Shown piece after piece: positions 25,923-34,772 of a stretch of DNA of 64,000 nt. The DNA comes from Aliidiomarina sp. B3213 (lineage in GTDB: Bacteria; Pseudomonadota; Gammaproteobacteria; Enterobacterales; Alteromonadaceae): contig NZ_QMKJ01000002.1 in the NCBI RefSeq assembly GCF_003290085.1, positions 744,001 to 808,000 of the forward strand, in the 5' to 3' direction. Position numbers and translations under genes: made by a program. Within the stretch, counting starts at the first letter, position 1; every line of letters begins with the position of its first letter. The notes under the pieces are model-generated. The model had not been told where the DNA came from. It made no database searches and was given only the letters and a program-made list of their open reading frames with translations.

Positions 25923-28097
25923 ATGAAAAAAACAATACTAGCTGCGGCGATTGGTCTTGGTTTAGGCCTAACTGCTTGTAGCGACTACGACAGCCAGGTT
26001 GCTGAACCTGCACAAGCGGAACAAAATGTTCCACAACTCAGCATGGACAACCCTTTCGCGCAAGAAAGCACATTACAGTATCAAGCTCCTGAGTTTGATA
26101 AAATTGACGACAGCCACTACGGCCCGGCTTTTGAAGTTGGTATGGCGCAACACGCTGCTGAAGTGCAAGCAATTGCGAACAACGAAGAAGAACCTACTTT
26201 CGACAACACCATTCTTGCACTTGAGCAAAGTGGCGACTTGTTAAACCGTGTTTCTCGCGTTTTCTACGCTATGGCTTCATCGACCAGTAACGACACCATT
26301 CGCGCGTTACAGTCTGAGCTTGCACCGAAAATGTCTTCTCATAGCGACGACATTTACTTGAACAAAACGTTATTCAACCGTGTTAATGCTATTTATGAGC
26401 ATCGCGAGCACATGGACCTTAACCCAGAACAAAAGCGTTTGGTTGAGGTTTATCACGAGCGTTTTGTTCGCGCAGGTGCAAACCTAACTGACGAGCAAAT
26501 GGCACAAATCCGTGAACTTAACGGTGAAGAGTCAACGTTAACGACTCAGTTTTCACAAAACGTACTCGCCGACAGCCGTGAGCGCGCGCCAGTATTTGAC
26601 TCAGCAGAAGAGCTTGCTGGTTTAGACCAAGCAACTATCGACAATGCGGCACAACGCGCAACCGAGCGTGGCCTTGAAGGCAAGTATGTTCTTAGCTTAA
26701 GCAACACTACTCGCCAAGCTGCGCTTGCCCAAATGACCAACCGCGAATCGCGTCGTAAGCTTTGGGAAGCTTCTTCAAACCGTGGTTTAGGTGAGAATGG
26801 CGGTATCGACAACACTGACATTATTCGCCGCTTAGCAGAGCTACGTGCTGAACGTGCTGAAATTCTAGGTTATGACACGTTTGCGCAATACCGCTTAGAG
26901 TCAGCAATGATTCAAACGCCAGAGCGCGCACGCCAAATGCTTGTAGACATGGTTCCAGCTGTACTTGAGCAAGTTGAGCGCGAAGCAAACCGCTTACGTC
27001 AACAAATCGAGTCTATGGGTATGGACCACGAACTGAAGCCGTGGGATTGGGAATTCTATGCAGAGCGTGTTCGCGAGCAAGACTACCAACTTAACCCAGC
27101 AGAAGTTGCGGAATACTTTGAATTCAACAACGTACTACAAAATGGTGTTTTCCACGCCATGGGTGAACTTTACGGTATTCGTTTCGAGCCACGTGAAGAC
27201 CTTCCAACCTACCACGAAACCGTAGACGCTTATGAAGTGTTCGACAAAGACGGTTCAAGCTTAGGCATTTTCTACGCTGACTACTACGCACGTGAAGGTA
27301 AACGCGGCGGTGCTTGGATGAGCTCTTTCGTAGGTCAATCGCACCTAGAAGGTACGAGCCCTGTGGTATACAACGTAATGAACATTCCACAAGCACCTGA
27401 AGGCGAGCCTACGCTAATTTCTTGGGACTTCGTAAGCACAATGTTCCACGAAATGGGTCACGGTGTTCACGGCTTATTCTCAGACGTAACTTACCCGTCA
27501 CTTTCGGGTACTGCTGTACCACGTGACTTCGTAGAATCACCTTCGACATTCCACGAAGACTTCGCTTTAGACCCTAAAGTGTTACCTAACTTTGCGACTC
27601 ACTACGAAACTGGCGAGCCTATTCCACAAGAACTATTAGACAAGGTTCTTGATGCAATGAGCTTCAACCAAGGTTTCAATACACTTGAGTACATGGCGGC
27701 GGCATTACTCGACTTGGAATACCATTCGATTGCACCGGGCACTACCATTGAAGACGTAGAAGCTTTTGAAGCTGCAGCTCTAGCTGGTTATGGCATCGAC
27801 CTAGAATACGTTCCACCTCGTTACCGTTCTGGTTACTTCTCGCACGTATTCTCTGGCGGCTATGCTTCTTCATACTACGCGTACATGTGGTCTGACGTAC
27901 TTGCGTCTGACGCATTTGCTCATGTGAAAGCCAACGGCGGTATCGACGGTGAAATGCCTCAGCGTTACCGTGACGCTATCTTGTCACAAGGCGGAACGAA
28001 AGAAGCGCTTGAGCTTTATATCGACTTCCGTGGTCAAGAGCCAGACACGCGTCATTTGCTTATTCGTCGCGGCTTGATGGAACCAGACGCAGAATAA
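25923..28097 (+). CDS. M3 family oligopeptidase lipoprotein (Dcp-like)
   Basis: A 724-residue zinc peptidase of family M3 (thimet oligopeptidase/dipeptidyl carboxypeptidase). The zinc motif is FHEMGHGVHGLF with HEMGH at 509-513; the third ligand Glu lies about 28 residues later (near VESPSTFHEDF). The conserved C-terminal YRSGYFSHVFSGGYASSYYAY is also present. A lipoprotein signal (lipobox LTACS, Cys at 19) sends it to the envelope, whereas E. coli Dcp is cytosolic, so it probably cuts peptides brought in through the outer membrane. GGAGAGAAG lies before the ATG, and a strong terminator follows. Confidence 0.92.
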   Translation: MKKTILAAAIGLGLGLTACSDYDSQVAEPAQAEQNVPQLSMDNPFAQESTLQYQAPEFDKIDDSHYGPAFEVGMAQHAAEVQAIANNEEEPTFDNTILALEQSGDLLNRVSRVFYAMASSTSNDTIRALQSELAPKMSSHSDDIYLNKTLFNRVNAIYEHREHMDLNPEQKRLVEVYHERFVRAGANLTDEQMAQIRELNGEESTLTTQFSQNVLADSRERAPVFDSAEELAGLDQATIDNAAQRATERGLEGKYVLSLSNTTRQAALAQMTNRESRRKLWEASSNRGLGENGGIDNTDIIRRLAELRAERAEILGYDTFAQYRLESAMIQTPERARQMLVDMVPAVLEQVEREANRLRQQIESMGMDHELKPWDWEFYAERVREQDYQLNPAEVAEYFEFNNVLQNGVFHAMGELYGIRFEPREDLPTYHETVDAYEVFDKDGSSLGIFYADYYAREGKRGGAWMSSFVGQSHLEGTSPVVYNVMNIPQAPEGEPTLISWDFVSTMFHEMGHGVHGLFSDVTYPSLSGTAVPRDFVESPSTFHEDFALDPKVLPNFATHYETGEPIPQELLDKVLDAMSFNQGFNTLEYMAAALLDLEYHSIAPGTTIEDVEAFEAAALAGYGIDLEYVPPRYRSGYFSHVFSGGYASSYYAYMWSDVLASDAFAHVKANGGIDGEMPQRYRDAILSQGGTKEALELYIDFRGQEPDTRHLLIRRGLMEPDAE

Positions 28098-28125
28098 GCC
28101 TATAAAATTCAGTTATTTTTGAATT

Positions 28126-28163
28126 AAAAAAGGTCGAGCGGTTTACCGTTCGACCTTTTTTTT
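28126..28163 (+). terminator. Rho-independent terminator after the M3 peptidase gene
   Basis: Stem GGTCGAGCGG/CCGTTCGACC (28132-28141 with 28146-28155, one G-T pair) with a TTTA loop and eight T. An A run before the stem may let it work on both strands. Confidence 0.93.
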
Positions 28164-28264
28164 ATGTCGGTTTATCCAAAACAGGTTTGACCACACGCTT
28201 TTTATTACTAATACTTGGAGCGACAAAAAATATAACCAAAAAGTAACAACAAGGACCTTTGTAT

Positions 28265-30850
28265 ATGAAGAATAACAGAAAGTGGCACATTAGCTTGCTT
28301 AGCGCAGCTTGTGCTCTCGCAATGACAGGCTGCTTCGACGGCTCGTCGAGTGGCCCTGCAATCGACGACGGAGATGGTGGTACACCTCCTCCAACTGGAA
28401 GTACTCCTCCAGCGCCATACACAGCTCCGTCAATTACTTCGTTTGCGCCGGGTGACGTAAGCGCAACAATTCGCCGTACAGATTTTGGCGTGCCCTTCAT
28501 TACAGCAGACAGCTTAGAAGGTGTTGGCTTTGGTACTGCGTATGCGTTCGCCGAAGACAATATCTGTGTGCTTGCGGATCAAATTGTTCGATTTAATGGT
28601 CAACGCGCCATGTTCTTCGGACCAGATGCTGTATTAGGGTCTGGTGACAGCAAAAACGTGATCAACGACTTCATATATAAAGCCTTAGATTTACGCGGCC
28701 TTGCAGAAGCAAACATCGACGGCTTAAGCGACAACTCAAAAGCTTTACTTCAAGGTTACGCAGCAGGATATAACGCATACTTAGCTGAAACCGGCGTAAA
28801 TAACATTGCGCTTCCGTGTCAGGGTAGACCTCATGTTCGACCTATCACAGAAGTAGACATGATGACCTACGCTTTAGGCGTCGCATTACTCCCAGGCGCA
28901 GCTAACTTCCTTGACCCAATGTTTATTGCAGTGCCGCCAGGCGAAGACTACAACCCAACGCCTGTGATGGCTGAAGCTACTTCATACGACATGAACCTAG
29001 ACTTAGCGTCTATTACACCGCCGGATCCGAACCCTTCAGAACTGGGTTCAAATGGTTGGGCGCTAGGTAGCGACATGACCGAAAACGGTCAAGGTATGCT
29101 ACTTGCTAACCCTCACTTCCCACACGTAGGTAATCAACGCTTCTGGCGCTTCGGTGTTGAAATTCCTGGCGAAATGAAGGTTGTAGGTGGCTCGCTTTCA
29201 GGTATGCCTGGTCCAGTAAACATTGGTTTTAACGCCAACGTAGCGTGGACACACACCTTCTCAACTGCAGAACGCTTTCTTGTTTACCAACTAGAACTCG
29301 ACCCATCAGACGAAACAGGTAAAACCTACTTGGTTGACGGCGAACCTCGTCAAATGGAAGAGAAAAACGTACAGATTACTGTTGCGACAGGTCCGGGAAC
29401 GAGCATTCAGCTTGAAAGAACATTCTATATGAGTGACTTCGGGCCATTGCTAAGTATCCCAGGTCAGTTCCAGTGGGGTATGAACTTCCAAGGCACCACG
29501 TCTGCGTTTGCATTATACGACGCTAACTTGCCTAACTTTGATGTACTTGATCACTGGCTAGCACTTAACCTGGCGGAAAGTACCGACGAGATTTATTCAA
29601 TTATGAATGAATATACCGGCATTATCTTCAACAACATTATGGCGACAGATAAAGACGGTAATACGTTCTACATGGACGGATCGACGGTTCCAGACCTAAG
29701 CCCTGAAGCATTAGACTTCTTGCGTAACGACCCAGTTTCAACTGCGGTTCGTATTCAAGCTCCGTTTACACTAGTTCCGGGTAACAGTGAAGCCTTCATG
29801 CCGCGTGGCACGGTGCCAGCAACACGTGCACCAATGCTACAACGCACAGACTTCGTGCAAAACTCGAATAACAGTTATTGGTTAACTAACCCAGACGAGC
29901 CACTGGCAACTTCTCAGTTCGCTGATTCAGTAGGCAATGTACAAGGCGACGAAGCGCCAGACTACTTGCTATACGGTCGCTTTAACAACGAGCAAACTTT
30001 GCGCTCTCGTATGGGTCAGAAGAAATTGAGTGAGCTAAGCGACGTTACGCTAGACGTATTGGAAGAAACGTTACTGAGTAACCGTGCTTACCTAGGTGAA
30101 GCGGTATTAGATGACCTTATCGCTCACTGTACAGCACGCGGCACCACGCCAGTGACTACGTCAAACGGCAACGTGGATGTTTCAGCAGGCTGTACAGCTC
30201 TTGGCTTGTGGGACGGACGCATGAATAAAGAAAGTGTAGGCGCGGTATTGTTCCGTGAATTCGCACAGCGTTTCGCGACCGATCCACAGTGGGTAGTACC
30301 TTTCGATCGTAACAACCCAACCACTACGCCAAACACGCTAGACACCAATGAAACGGTACTCGTTCAACTTGCTCAGGCTATCGAAACAGTACAGGCGGCT
30401 GGCTTTGCATTAGACGCACCATTAGGCGACGTTCAGTTTGTTGAGCGCAGCAATCCAGACGGAACGGCAAGCGGTAACCGCCTACCATGGGGTGGCGCAA
30501 ACAATATTGAAGGCGGCTTCAACGTATTCCGTTCGCAAGGTGCAGAAGACGGTACACTGCTACCGCGCCATCGTTACGACACCCTTCCAGGTTCGCAACT
30601 GGCGCCAGAGGGTTACCACATTACCAGTGGTTCAAGCTGGATGTTCGTAATGCGCTTCACCGAGAATGGCCCAGAAGGTCGTGGGTTGCTTACCTACTCT
30701 CAGTCTTCTGACGTATTCTCGCCACACTACTTGGATCAAACTCAGTTCTATTCACAAGAACCTCGTTTGTCACCCATCAGATGGACAGAAGAAGACATTG
30801 CCGCAAACACCATTAGCACTTTAGAAGTCAGCGCACCCGCTAACGACTAA
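28265..30850 (+). CDS. Penicillin acylase family N-terminal nucleophile hydrolase (AHL-acylase-like) lipoprotein
   Basis: An 861-residue member of the penicillin amidase family (S45). Signal with lipobox MTGC, a Gly/Pro/Thr-rich linker, then the alpha-chain region (ATIRRTDFGVPFITAD, GTAYAFAEDN). The autoprocessing site is LGSNGWALG, where Ser262 (counting from ATG 28265) would become the N-terminal nucleophile of the beta chain. The later FNANVAWTHTFS and NNSYWLTNPDEPL are typical of PvdQ/QuiP-like acylases. Members cut acyl-homoserine lactones, penicillins or lipopeptides; substrate cannot be told here. A TTG start at 28259 is possible but ATG is preferred. A terminator follows the gene. Confidence 0.9.
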   Translation: MKNNRKWHISLLSAACALAMTGCFDGSSSGPAIDDGDGGTPPPTGSTPPAPYTAPSITSFAPGDVSATIRRTDFGVPFITADSLEGVGFGTAYAFAEDNICVLADQIVRFNGQRAMFFGPDAVLGSGDSKNVINDFIYKALDLRGLAEANIDGLSDNSKALLQGYAAGYNAYLAETGVNNIALPCQGRPHVRPITEVDMMTYALGVALLPGAANFLDPMFIAVPPGEDYNPTPVMAEATSYDMNLDLASITPPDPNPSELGSNGWALGSDMTENGQGMLLANPHFPHVGNQRFWRFGVEIPGEMKVVGGSLSGMPGPVNIGFNANVAWTHTFSTAERFLVYQLELDPSDETGKTYLVDGEPRQMEEKNVQITVATGPGTSIQLERTFYMSDFGPLLSIPGQFQWGMNFQGTTSAFALYDANLPNFDVLDHWLALNLAESTDEIYSIMNEYTGIIFNNIMATDKDGNTFYMDGSTVPDLSPEALDFLRNDPVSTAVRIQAPFTLVPGNSEAFMPRGTVPATRAPMLQRTDFVQNSNNSYWLTNPDEPLATSQFADSVGNVQGDEAPDYLLYGRFNNEQTLRSRMGQKKLSELSDVTLDVLEETLLSNRAYLGEAVLDDLIAHCTARGTTPVTTSNGNVDVSAGCTALGLWDGRMNKESVGAVLFREFAQRFATDPQWVVPFDRNNPTTTPNTLDTNETVLVQLAQAIETVQAAGFALDAPLGDVQFVERSNPDGTASGNRLPWGGANNIEGGFNVFRSQGAEDGTLLPRHRYDTLPGSQLAPEGYHITSGSSWMFVMRFTENGPEGRGLLTYSQSSDVFSPHYLDQTQFYSQEPRLSPIRWTEEDIAANTISTLEVSAPAND

Positions 30851-30868
30851 AAAATAGTGTTAGTATAG

Positions 30869-30910
30869 AAACCGGCTTTTCTTGAATAGTCACAAGAAAG
30901 CCGGTTTTTT
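30869..30910 (+). terminator. Rho-independent terminator after the acylase gene
   Basis: Arms ACCGGCTTTTCTTG (30871-30884) and CAAGAAAGCCGGT (30893-30905) pair with a one-base bulge, followed by a T run. Confidence 0.9.
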
Positions 30911-30945
30911 ATCGCTGAAACAAGTACATAGCGCAGGAAACAACC

Positions 30946-31503
30946 ATGAAATCACCACAGCTTATTGATGCCCATAACGCTCTTGTTGCAGTTATCGACA
31001 TTCAAGAAAAGCTGCTTCCCGCCATTCACAACGCGGAACAGCTGGTAGAACGTACCGAATGGTTGTTAAATGTAGCCACCGACTTAGGTGTGCCCGTTTG
31101 GTTTACCGAACAATACCCACAAGGATTAGGCCATACGGTCCCCGCATTGAGTAAACATATCTCAAAGGCAAACACCGTAGAAAAAAGCCATTTTAGTGCT
31201 TGGCAGTCGTCAGAGTTTCAAAAGATGCTGCGCATTACCGAGCGCCAGCAAATTGTGTTGGTGGGCATGGAAACACATGTATGCGTGCTGCAAACCGCAC
31301 TAGACTTAAAACACTTTGGCTTTGAAGTCTTCGTTGTGAACGACGCCGTTTCATCGCGCACTCCAGAAAGCAAACAAACCGCTTTAGCAAGACTTGAGCG
31401 CGAAGGGGTACACATAGTGAACGCCGAAATGGTTACCTTCGAGTGGTTACACGACAGCGCTAACCCCAAATTTAAGCATATTAGTAAAACTTATTTGCGT
31501 TAG
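30946..31503 (+). CDS. Isochorismatase family hydrolase
   Basis: A 185-residue cysteine hydrolase of the isochorismatase/nicotinamidase fold. The catalytic triad is visible: Asp18 (VIDIQEK), Lys80 (VEKSHFSAW) and Cys113 (ETHVCV), with the cis-peptide before the Cys region. The sequence is closest in style to YcaC-like hydrolases and eukaryotic ISOC proteins, whose substrates are mostly unknown. CAGGAAAC precedes the ATG. The gene lies between two terminators, so it is probably transcribed alone. Confidence 0.88.
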   Translation: MKSPQLIDAHNALVAVIDIQEKLLPAIHNAEQLVERTEWLLNVATDLGVPVWFTEQYPQGLGHTVPALSKHISKANTVEKSHFSAWQSSEFQKMLRITERQQIVLVGMETHVCVLQTALDLKHFGFEVFVVNDAVSSRTPESKQTALARLEREGVHIVNAEMVTFEWLHDSANPKFKHISKTYLR

Positions 31504-31574
31504 TGTTTTAGATAGGAGAATTTAATCGGATATTTGAAGCCAAAAAAGCCACGAACCATTCAGAATGACGTAAT

Positions 31575-31603
31575 AAAAAAGCCCGCTATACGCGGGCTTT
31601 TAA
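31575..31603. terminator. Bidirectional rho-independent terminator
   Basis: Stem GCCCGC/GCGGGC (31581-31586 with 31592-31597) flanked by six A on the left and a T run on the right. It serves both the isochorismatase gene (plus) and the GlyGly-CTERM protease gene (minus), which converge on it. Confidence 0.88.
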
Positions 31604-31617
31604 ATTCACTTCATAGT

Positions 31618-33951
31618 TTATGACTTGTAACGCTGTCTAATAAACAGCCCCACTAGAAGCATTAAGAATAATGGATTGACTGAGCCTCCAGATGATTTAG
31701 GCTGTGCTGGCTGTTGACCTCCGTCTCCACTATCGCCGCCGTCATTGTCACCGTCTCCGCCGTCGTTATCACCGTCGCTCCCATCATCGCCGCCATCGTT
31801 ACCGTCATCACCATCGCTTCCATCATCCTCAAATACAGGGGTGATTTGAATATTTATTTCTACAGGATTGCGAAGGAAGTCTAGATCTCGACTCTCATCC
31901 ACTATGACAGCTCGAAAATTGTAATTTAAGTTGGTGGTTTGAAATCCATATTCCTCAACAAGCTCTTCTGGAGTAGGTAGGTTACTCAATACAAAAACAA
32001 CCTCACCCTCGCTTTGCCCGTCAGCGAAGAAAACCGTTTGGATTGGCTCCACAACCTCATCAAGCTGAACAGGGTATGAGTTCGTTTGCGGTGACACTTC
32101 AAAAGTTGAAGCATGAACTACTACTTGTTTCGGGCCAACGTCCCCAAATAAACGACTCATCGGTAGCCTAATTTCTGTTGATAAAGGCTTATCTACAGTG
32201 GTACGAACAGAGCAACGGTAAGGGCGAGCAATTTCGCTAATCCGATCACAGCGATTTAAGTATTCACCCTCACGCTCTGTATAAGTGAAGTAAACCTCAC
32301 CACTTTGACCGGAAAGCATGCGCACTTGCGCGGTTTCTTGAAGCACTTCAGCTTCAGTTACTGAACTCAATACAACATTAAACTCACGGGTTGTATCCGT
32401 TGTGAACACTTGAACAGGAATCGTTTTTTCTGTTTCGCCATCTAAAAAGCGAACTTGCATATTGATGGGTTGATAGTGCGTATAAGCTTCAGCTGTACCA
32501 TCTACAGTTGAAACATTAAGTACAGCTTCACCCGACGAGCCACCAACTCGGCTAACAACAAGCTCACCCTCTCCACGCTCTGCTAGCGTAATTGACGAGG
32601 TAATTGAGAAGTCACCTTGAGCTGGTGCGTCATTTGCCCCCTCAAGAACAGCAAGTGCGTACTCAAACTCGATATCTAAACGCAGTGGGTACTGCATTTT
32701 AATATCAAAAGTTCGTGTCTGACCGTCGTCAGGAGTGCTTAGCAACTCAAATTGAGCAAGTGATGTTGCTGAGCCTGCTTGAAAGGTCACAACTTGCTTT
32801 AAGCCGTTATAGTGCGTACCTGCTTCCGCGCCACCATCAATAGCGGTAACTTCAACTTCTGCTGTTTGGCTTAAATCACCATCACGCTCTAAGGTCACAA
32901 CCAAGTTGTCACGACCGTAAGGTGATTCGTAAACAGATTGCGTAAAGCGAACATTGCCAAGCGCTTCAGGGCGAACAGCATGCGCAGAAGCAATTTCCGC
33001 ACGAGCGTTTGCAACCCGTGTTTGATTCTCACGCTCGTATGACCCACACGCTTCATCATCCATAAAAATTTCAGGGCTAGATACAATTTCGCGTTTAAGG
33101 TAATCAGGATGACCTACTGACCACATAATAGTAGTCGCAGTGCCTGGCACTCGCCCTTGACCACAGCGAGAGGCAAAACCATCTGACTCAAAACCATTTG
33201 GAACTTCTTCATAGGTTGACCATTCGTGCATCAAGCCTAAATTGTGTCCAATTTCATGTGCAACCGTCTGGCCTGTGCTTAAAACAGCCTCTGCAACTAA
33301 GTTCCGTTCTGCATTGAATGGCGCAGTAGATTGGTCAACAACAGCTGCAGTAATGCCATGAGTTGATGCAAGACCCATAGGGCCCTCGATAACATCTTCG
33401 TCTTGACCCTCTTGAATCCACAGGTGTAAGTCTGCTCCATATTCTGCAGACGTCAGGTGAAACATAGGGTAATCGTCAGGAAGATAATCTTCTGTACCTG
33501 ATCCAAAGGGAGAAACATGCATCCAACCTCTGCCAGCACTATTATTCAAAGTAGAGTTAGCGAAAGTTGTAGCGTCTGGGTAATCTTCAAACGCATACGC
33601 CATTTCCCGGGCAAATAGTACATTCACACGAACATTAACGTCAGAATTGCGGAACACACGATTGGTTGTTTCAATCCACTGAGCAACGCGCTTGTCGATT
33701 TCTTGCTCACCAATTGCATCAGCCCAACCAGGACGATACCAAACAGCTAAATCTAAAACATATAAGCCGTTTTCATCGATAGTGGCTTGCTCTGCATCAA
33801 AAGAGGAAAACATACGAGGCTCAAGCCCCAACTCATCAGCATGAACAGTTAAACAGCTCACATCATGATTATGCTCTTTAGCATGGTTGTATGCTTCAAC
33901 AAATGGGTCAGTTGTAAGTGACGCTGCTAAAGCCAAAGCTGTGAATGACAT
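31618..33951 (-). CDS. Secreted metzincin metalloprotease with Calx-beta domains and GlyGly-CTERM anchor
   Basis: A 777-residue protein from ATG 33951 (AAGGAAG six bases before; an in-frame start at 33999 lacks this). Parts: signal peptide, a reprolysin-like catalytic domain with HEIGHNLGLMH (232-242), two Calx-beta repeats (GGAEAGTHYNGL and GTAEAYTHYQPI mark them), a further beta domain, an Asp/Gly/Asn-rich acidic linker, and a C-terminal GlyGly-CTERM tail (SSGGSV, hydrophobic helix, RQRYK). In other bacteria this tail is cut by rhombosortase and the protein leaves by type II secretion. It probably degrades extracellular protein. It ends at a shared bidirectional terminator. Confidence 0.88.
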   Translation of the reverse strand: MSFTALALAASLTTDPFVEAYNHAKEHNHDVSCLTVHADELGLEPRMFSSFDAEQATIDENGLYVLDLAVWYRPGWADAIGEQEIDKRVAQWIETTNRVFRNSDVNVRVNVLFAREMAYAFEDYPDATTFANSTLNNSAGRGWMHVSPFGSGTEDYLPDDYPMFHLTSAEYGADLHLWIQEGQDEDVIEGPMGLASTHGITAAVVDQSTAPFNAERNLVAEAVLSTGQTVAHEIGHNLGLMHEWSTYEEVPNGFESDGFASRCGQGRVPGTATTIMWSVGHPDYLKREIVSSPEIFMDDEACGSYERENQTRVANARAEIASAHAVRPEALGNVRFTQSVYESPYGRDNLVVTLERDGDLSQTAEVEVTAIDGGAEAGTHYNGLKQVVTFQAGSATSLAQFELLSTPDDGQTRTFDIKMQYPLRLDIEFEYALAVLEGANDAPAQGDFSITSSITLAERGEGELVVSRVGGSSGEAVLNVSTVDGTAEAYTHYQPINMQVRFLDGETEKTIPVQVFTTDTTREFNVVLSSVTEAEVLQETAQVRMLSGQSGEVYFTYTEREGEYLNRCDRISEIARPYRCSVRTTVDKPLSTEIRLPMSRLFGDVGPKQVVVHASTFEVSPQTNSYPVQLDEVVEPIQTVFFADGQSEGEVVFVLSNLPTPEELVEEYGFQTTNLNYNFRAVIVDESRDLDFLRNPVEINIQITPVFEDDGSDGDDGNDGGDDGSDGDNDGGDGDNDGGDSGDGGQQPAQPKSSGGSVNPLFLMLLVGLFIRQRYKS
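31721..31829 (-). repeat. Low-complexity Asp/Gly coding repeat
   Basis: Degenerate 3-9 base repeats coding for GD, DGG, DGS and DND units in the protease linker just before the GlyGly-CTERM anchor. Such tracts vary in length by slippage; the run is in frame here. It probably binds calcium or acts as a flexible stalk through the cell envelope. Confidence 0.7.
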
Positions 33952-34041
33952 ATTATGCTTCCTTGTAGAGAATTGCACAGTCCATAGCAGAACTATCATT
34001 AATAAAATTATCCACGGAATAGTGCATTATTTATATAAATT

Positions 34042-34053
34042 GTTCAAATGAAC
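34042..34053. promoter_or_regulatory. Small palindrome upstream of the GlyGly-CTERM protease
   Basis: GTTCAAATGAAC is a palindrome with 5-bp arms in an AT-rich stretch (TTATATAAAT next to it) about 90 bases before the protease start. It could be an operator near the promoter, but it is short and may be chance. The rest of the 264-base gap between the protease and the next gene shows only AT-rich promoter-like sequence. Confidence 0.25.
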
Positions 34054-34215
34054 ATAGGCGTAGCTTTCACAACAAAGCAATATCTAAATTCCAATTCTGC
34101 CAATTACCCAACCGACCCTCTCCTCGATAGGCTTAACATAATTTCAACAACATGCTAGTGTAAATTCTCACTTAGTTTGAATTAAGAAATACAACAATAA
34201 AGAAGGAATAACGCT

Positions 34216-34686
34216 ATGGAACAAGCGCATCAAATTTGGGGAAAAATTAAAGCAGGTGGAATACACAATACAAAATATGTAGTGTTTGCCCTCATCGCGC
34301 TAGTGTTGTCTTACCAGACCATTCTTGAGATATCTGTTAACTACTTTAGTATCGCTAAGGTTCCATTAAACGATGGATTATTGGGAACAGCATTGGTACT
34401 GAGTCTATTAGGTTTTACTGTGCTGGCGGGTATAGGCTTCAATCAAAAACTTATAACGCTATTAGCGTATGTATCTGCGGCTTTGTTATTAATTAATACA
34501 CTTGCAGTATTCGGTTATCTAAAAGATATCGCTGACTTTGTAGGAGTAGATGAAGCACGGGAAATTTTCCTTCACTCTCTCAACGTTATCGTTTTTCTGG
34601 CCGGAATTGTATTTTCTGTACTTCTATTTTTAGGCGGAAAACGCGCAAAAGAAACCAATGCGGCTTGGGAAGAAGAGTCGGTGTGA
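34216..34686 (+). CDS. Hypothetical four-helix membrane protein
   Basis: A 156-residue protein not recognised as a named family. Four hydrophobic helices are seen (about residues 19-38, 56-76, 80-100 and 118-140), with a short soluble N-terminus and a charged C-terminus (KRAKETNAAWEEE). AAGGAA stands before the ATG at the right distance, so it is very likely expressed. It is convergent with the sodium channel and shares a hairpin with it. Its place next to the Mrp operon may be chance. Confidence 0.7.
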   Translation: MEQAHQIWGKIKAGGIHNTKYVVFALIALVLSYQTILEISVNYFSIAKVPLNDGLLGTALVLSLLGFTVLAGIGFNQKLITLLAYVSAALLLINTLAVFGYLKDIADFVGVDEAREIFLHSLNVIVFLAGIVFSVLLFLGGKRAKETNAAWEEESV

Positions 34687-34691
34687 TTTAA

Positions 34692-34723
34692 GAAAAGCAC
34701 CTTATCCTCGTGACAAGGTGCTT
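34692..34723 (-). terminator. Terminator of the Mrp-sodium channel operon
   Basis: Stem GCACCTT/AAGGTGC (34698-34704 and 34716-34722) with an 11-base loop. Read on the minus strand the hairpin is followed by TTTTCTT; on the plus strand the T run is poor. It lies about 50 bases after the sodium channel stop and just after the convergent membrane protein gene. Confidence 0.6.
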
Positions 34724-34772
34724 ACCTTCGCTAGTTCATGCGCTCAAAAGCAACGAGCCCTAGATAGACGAT

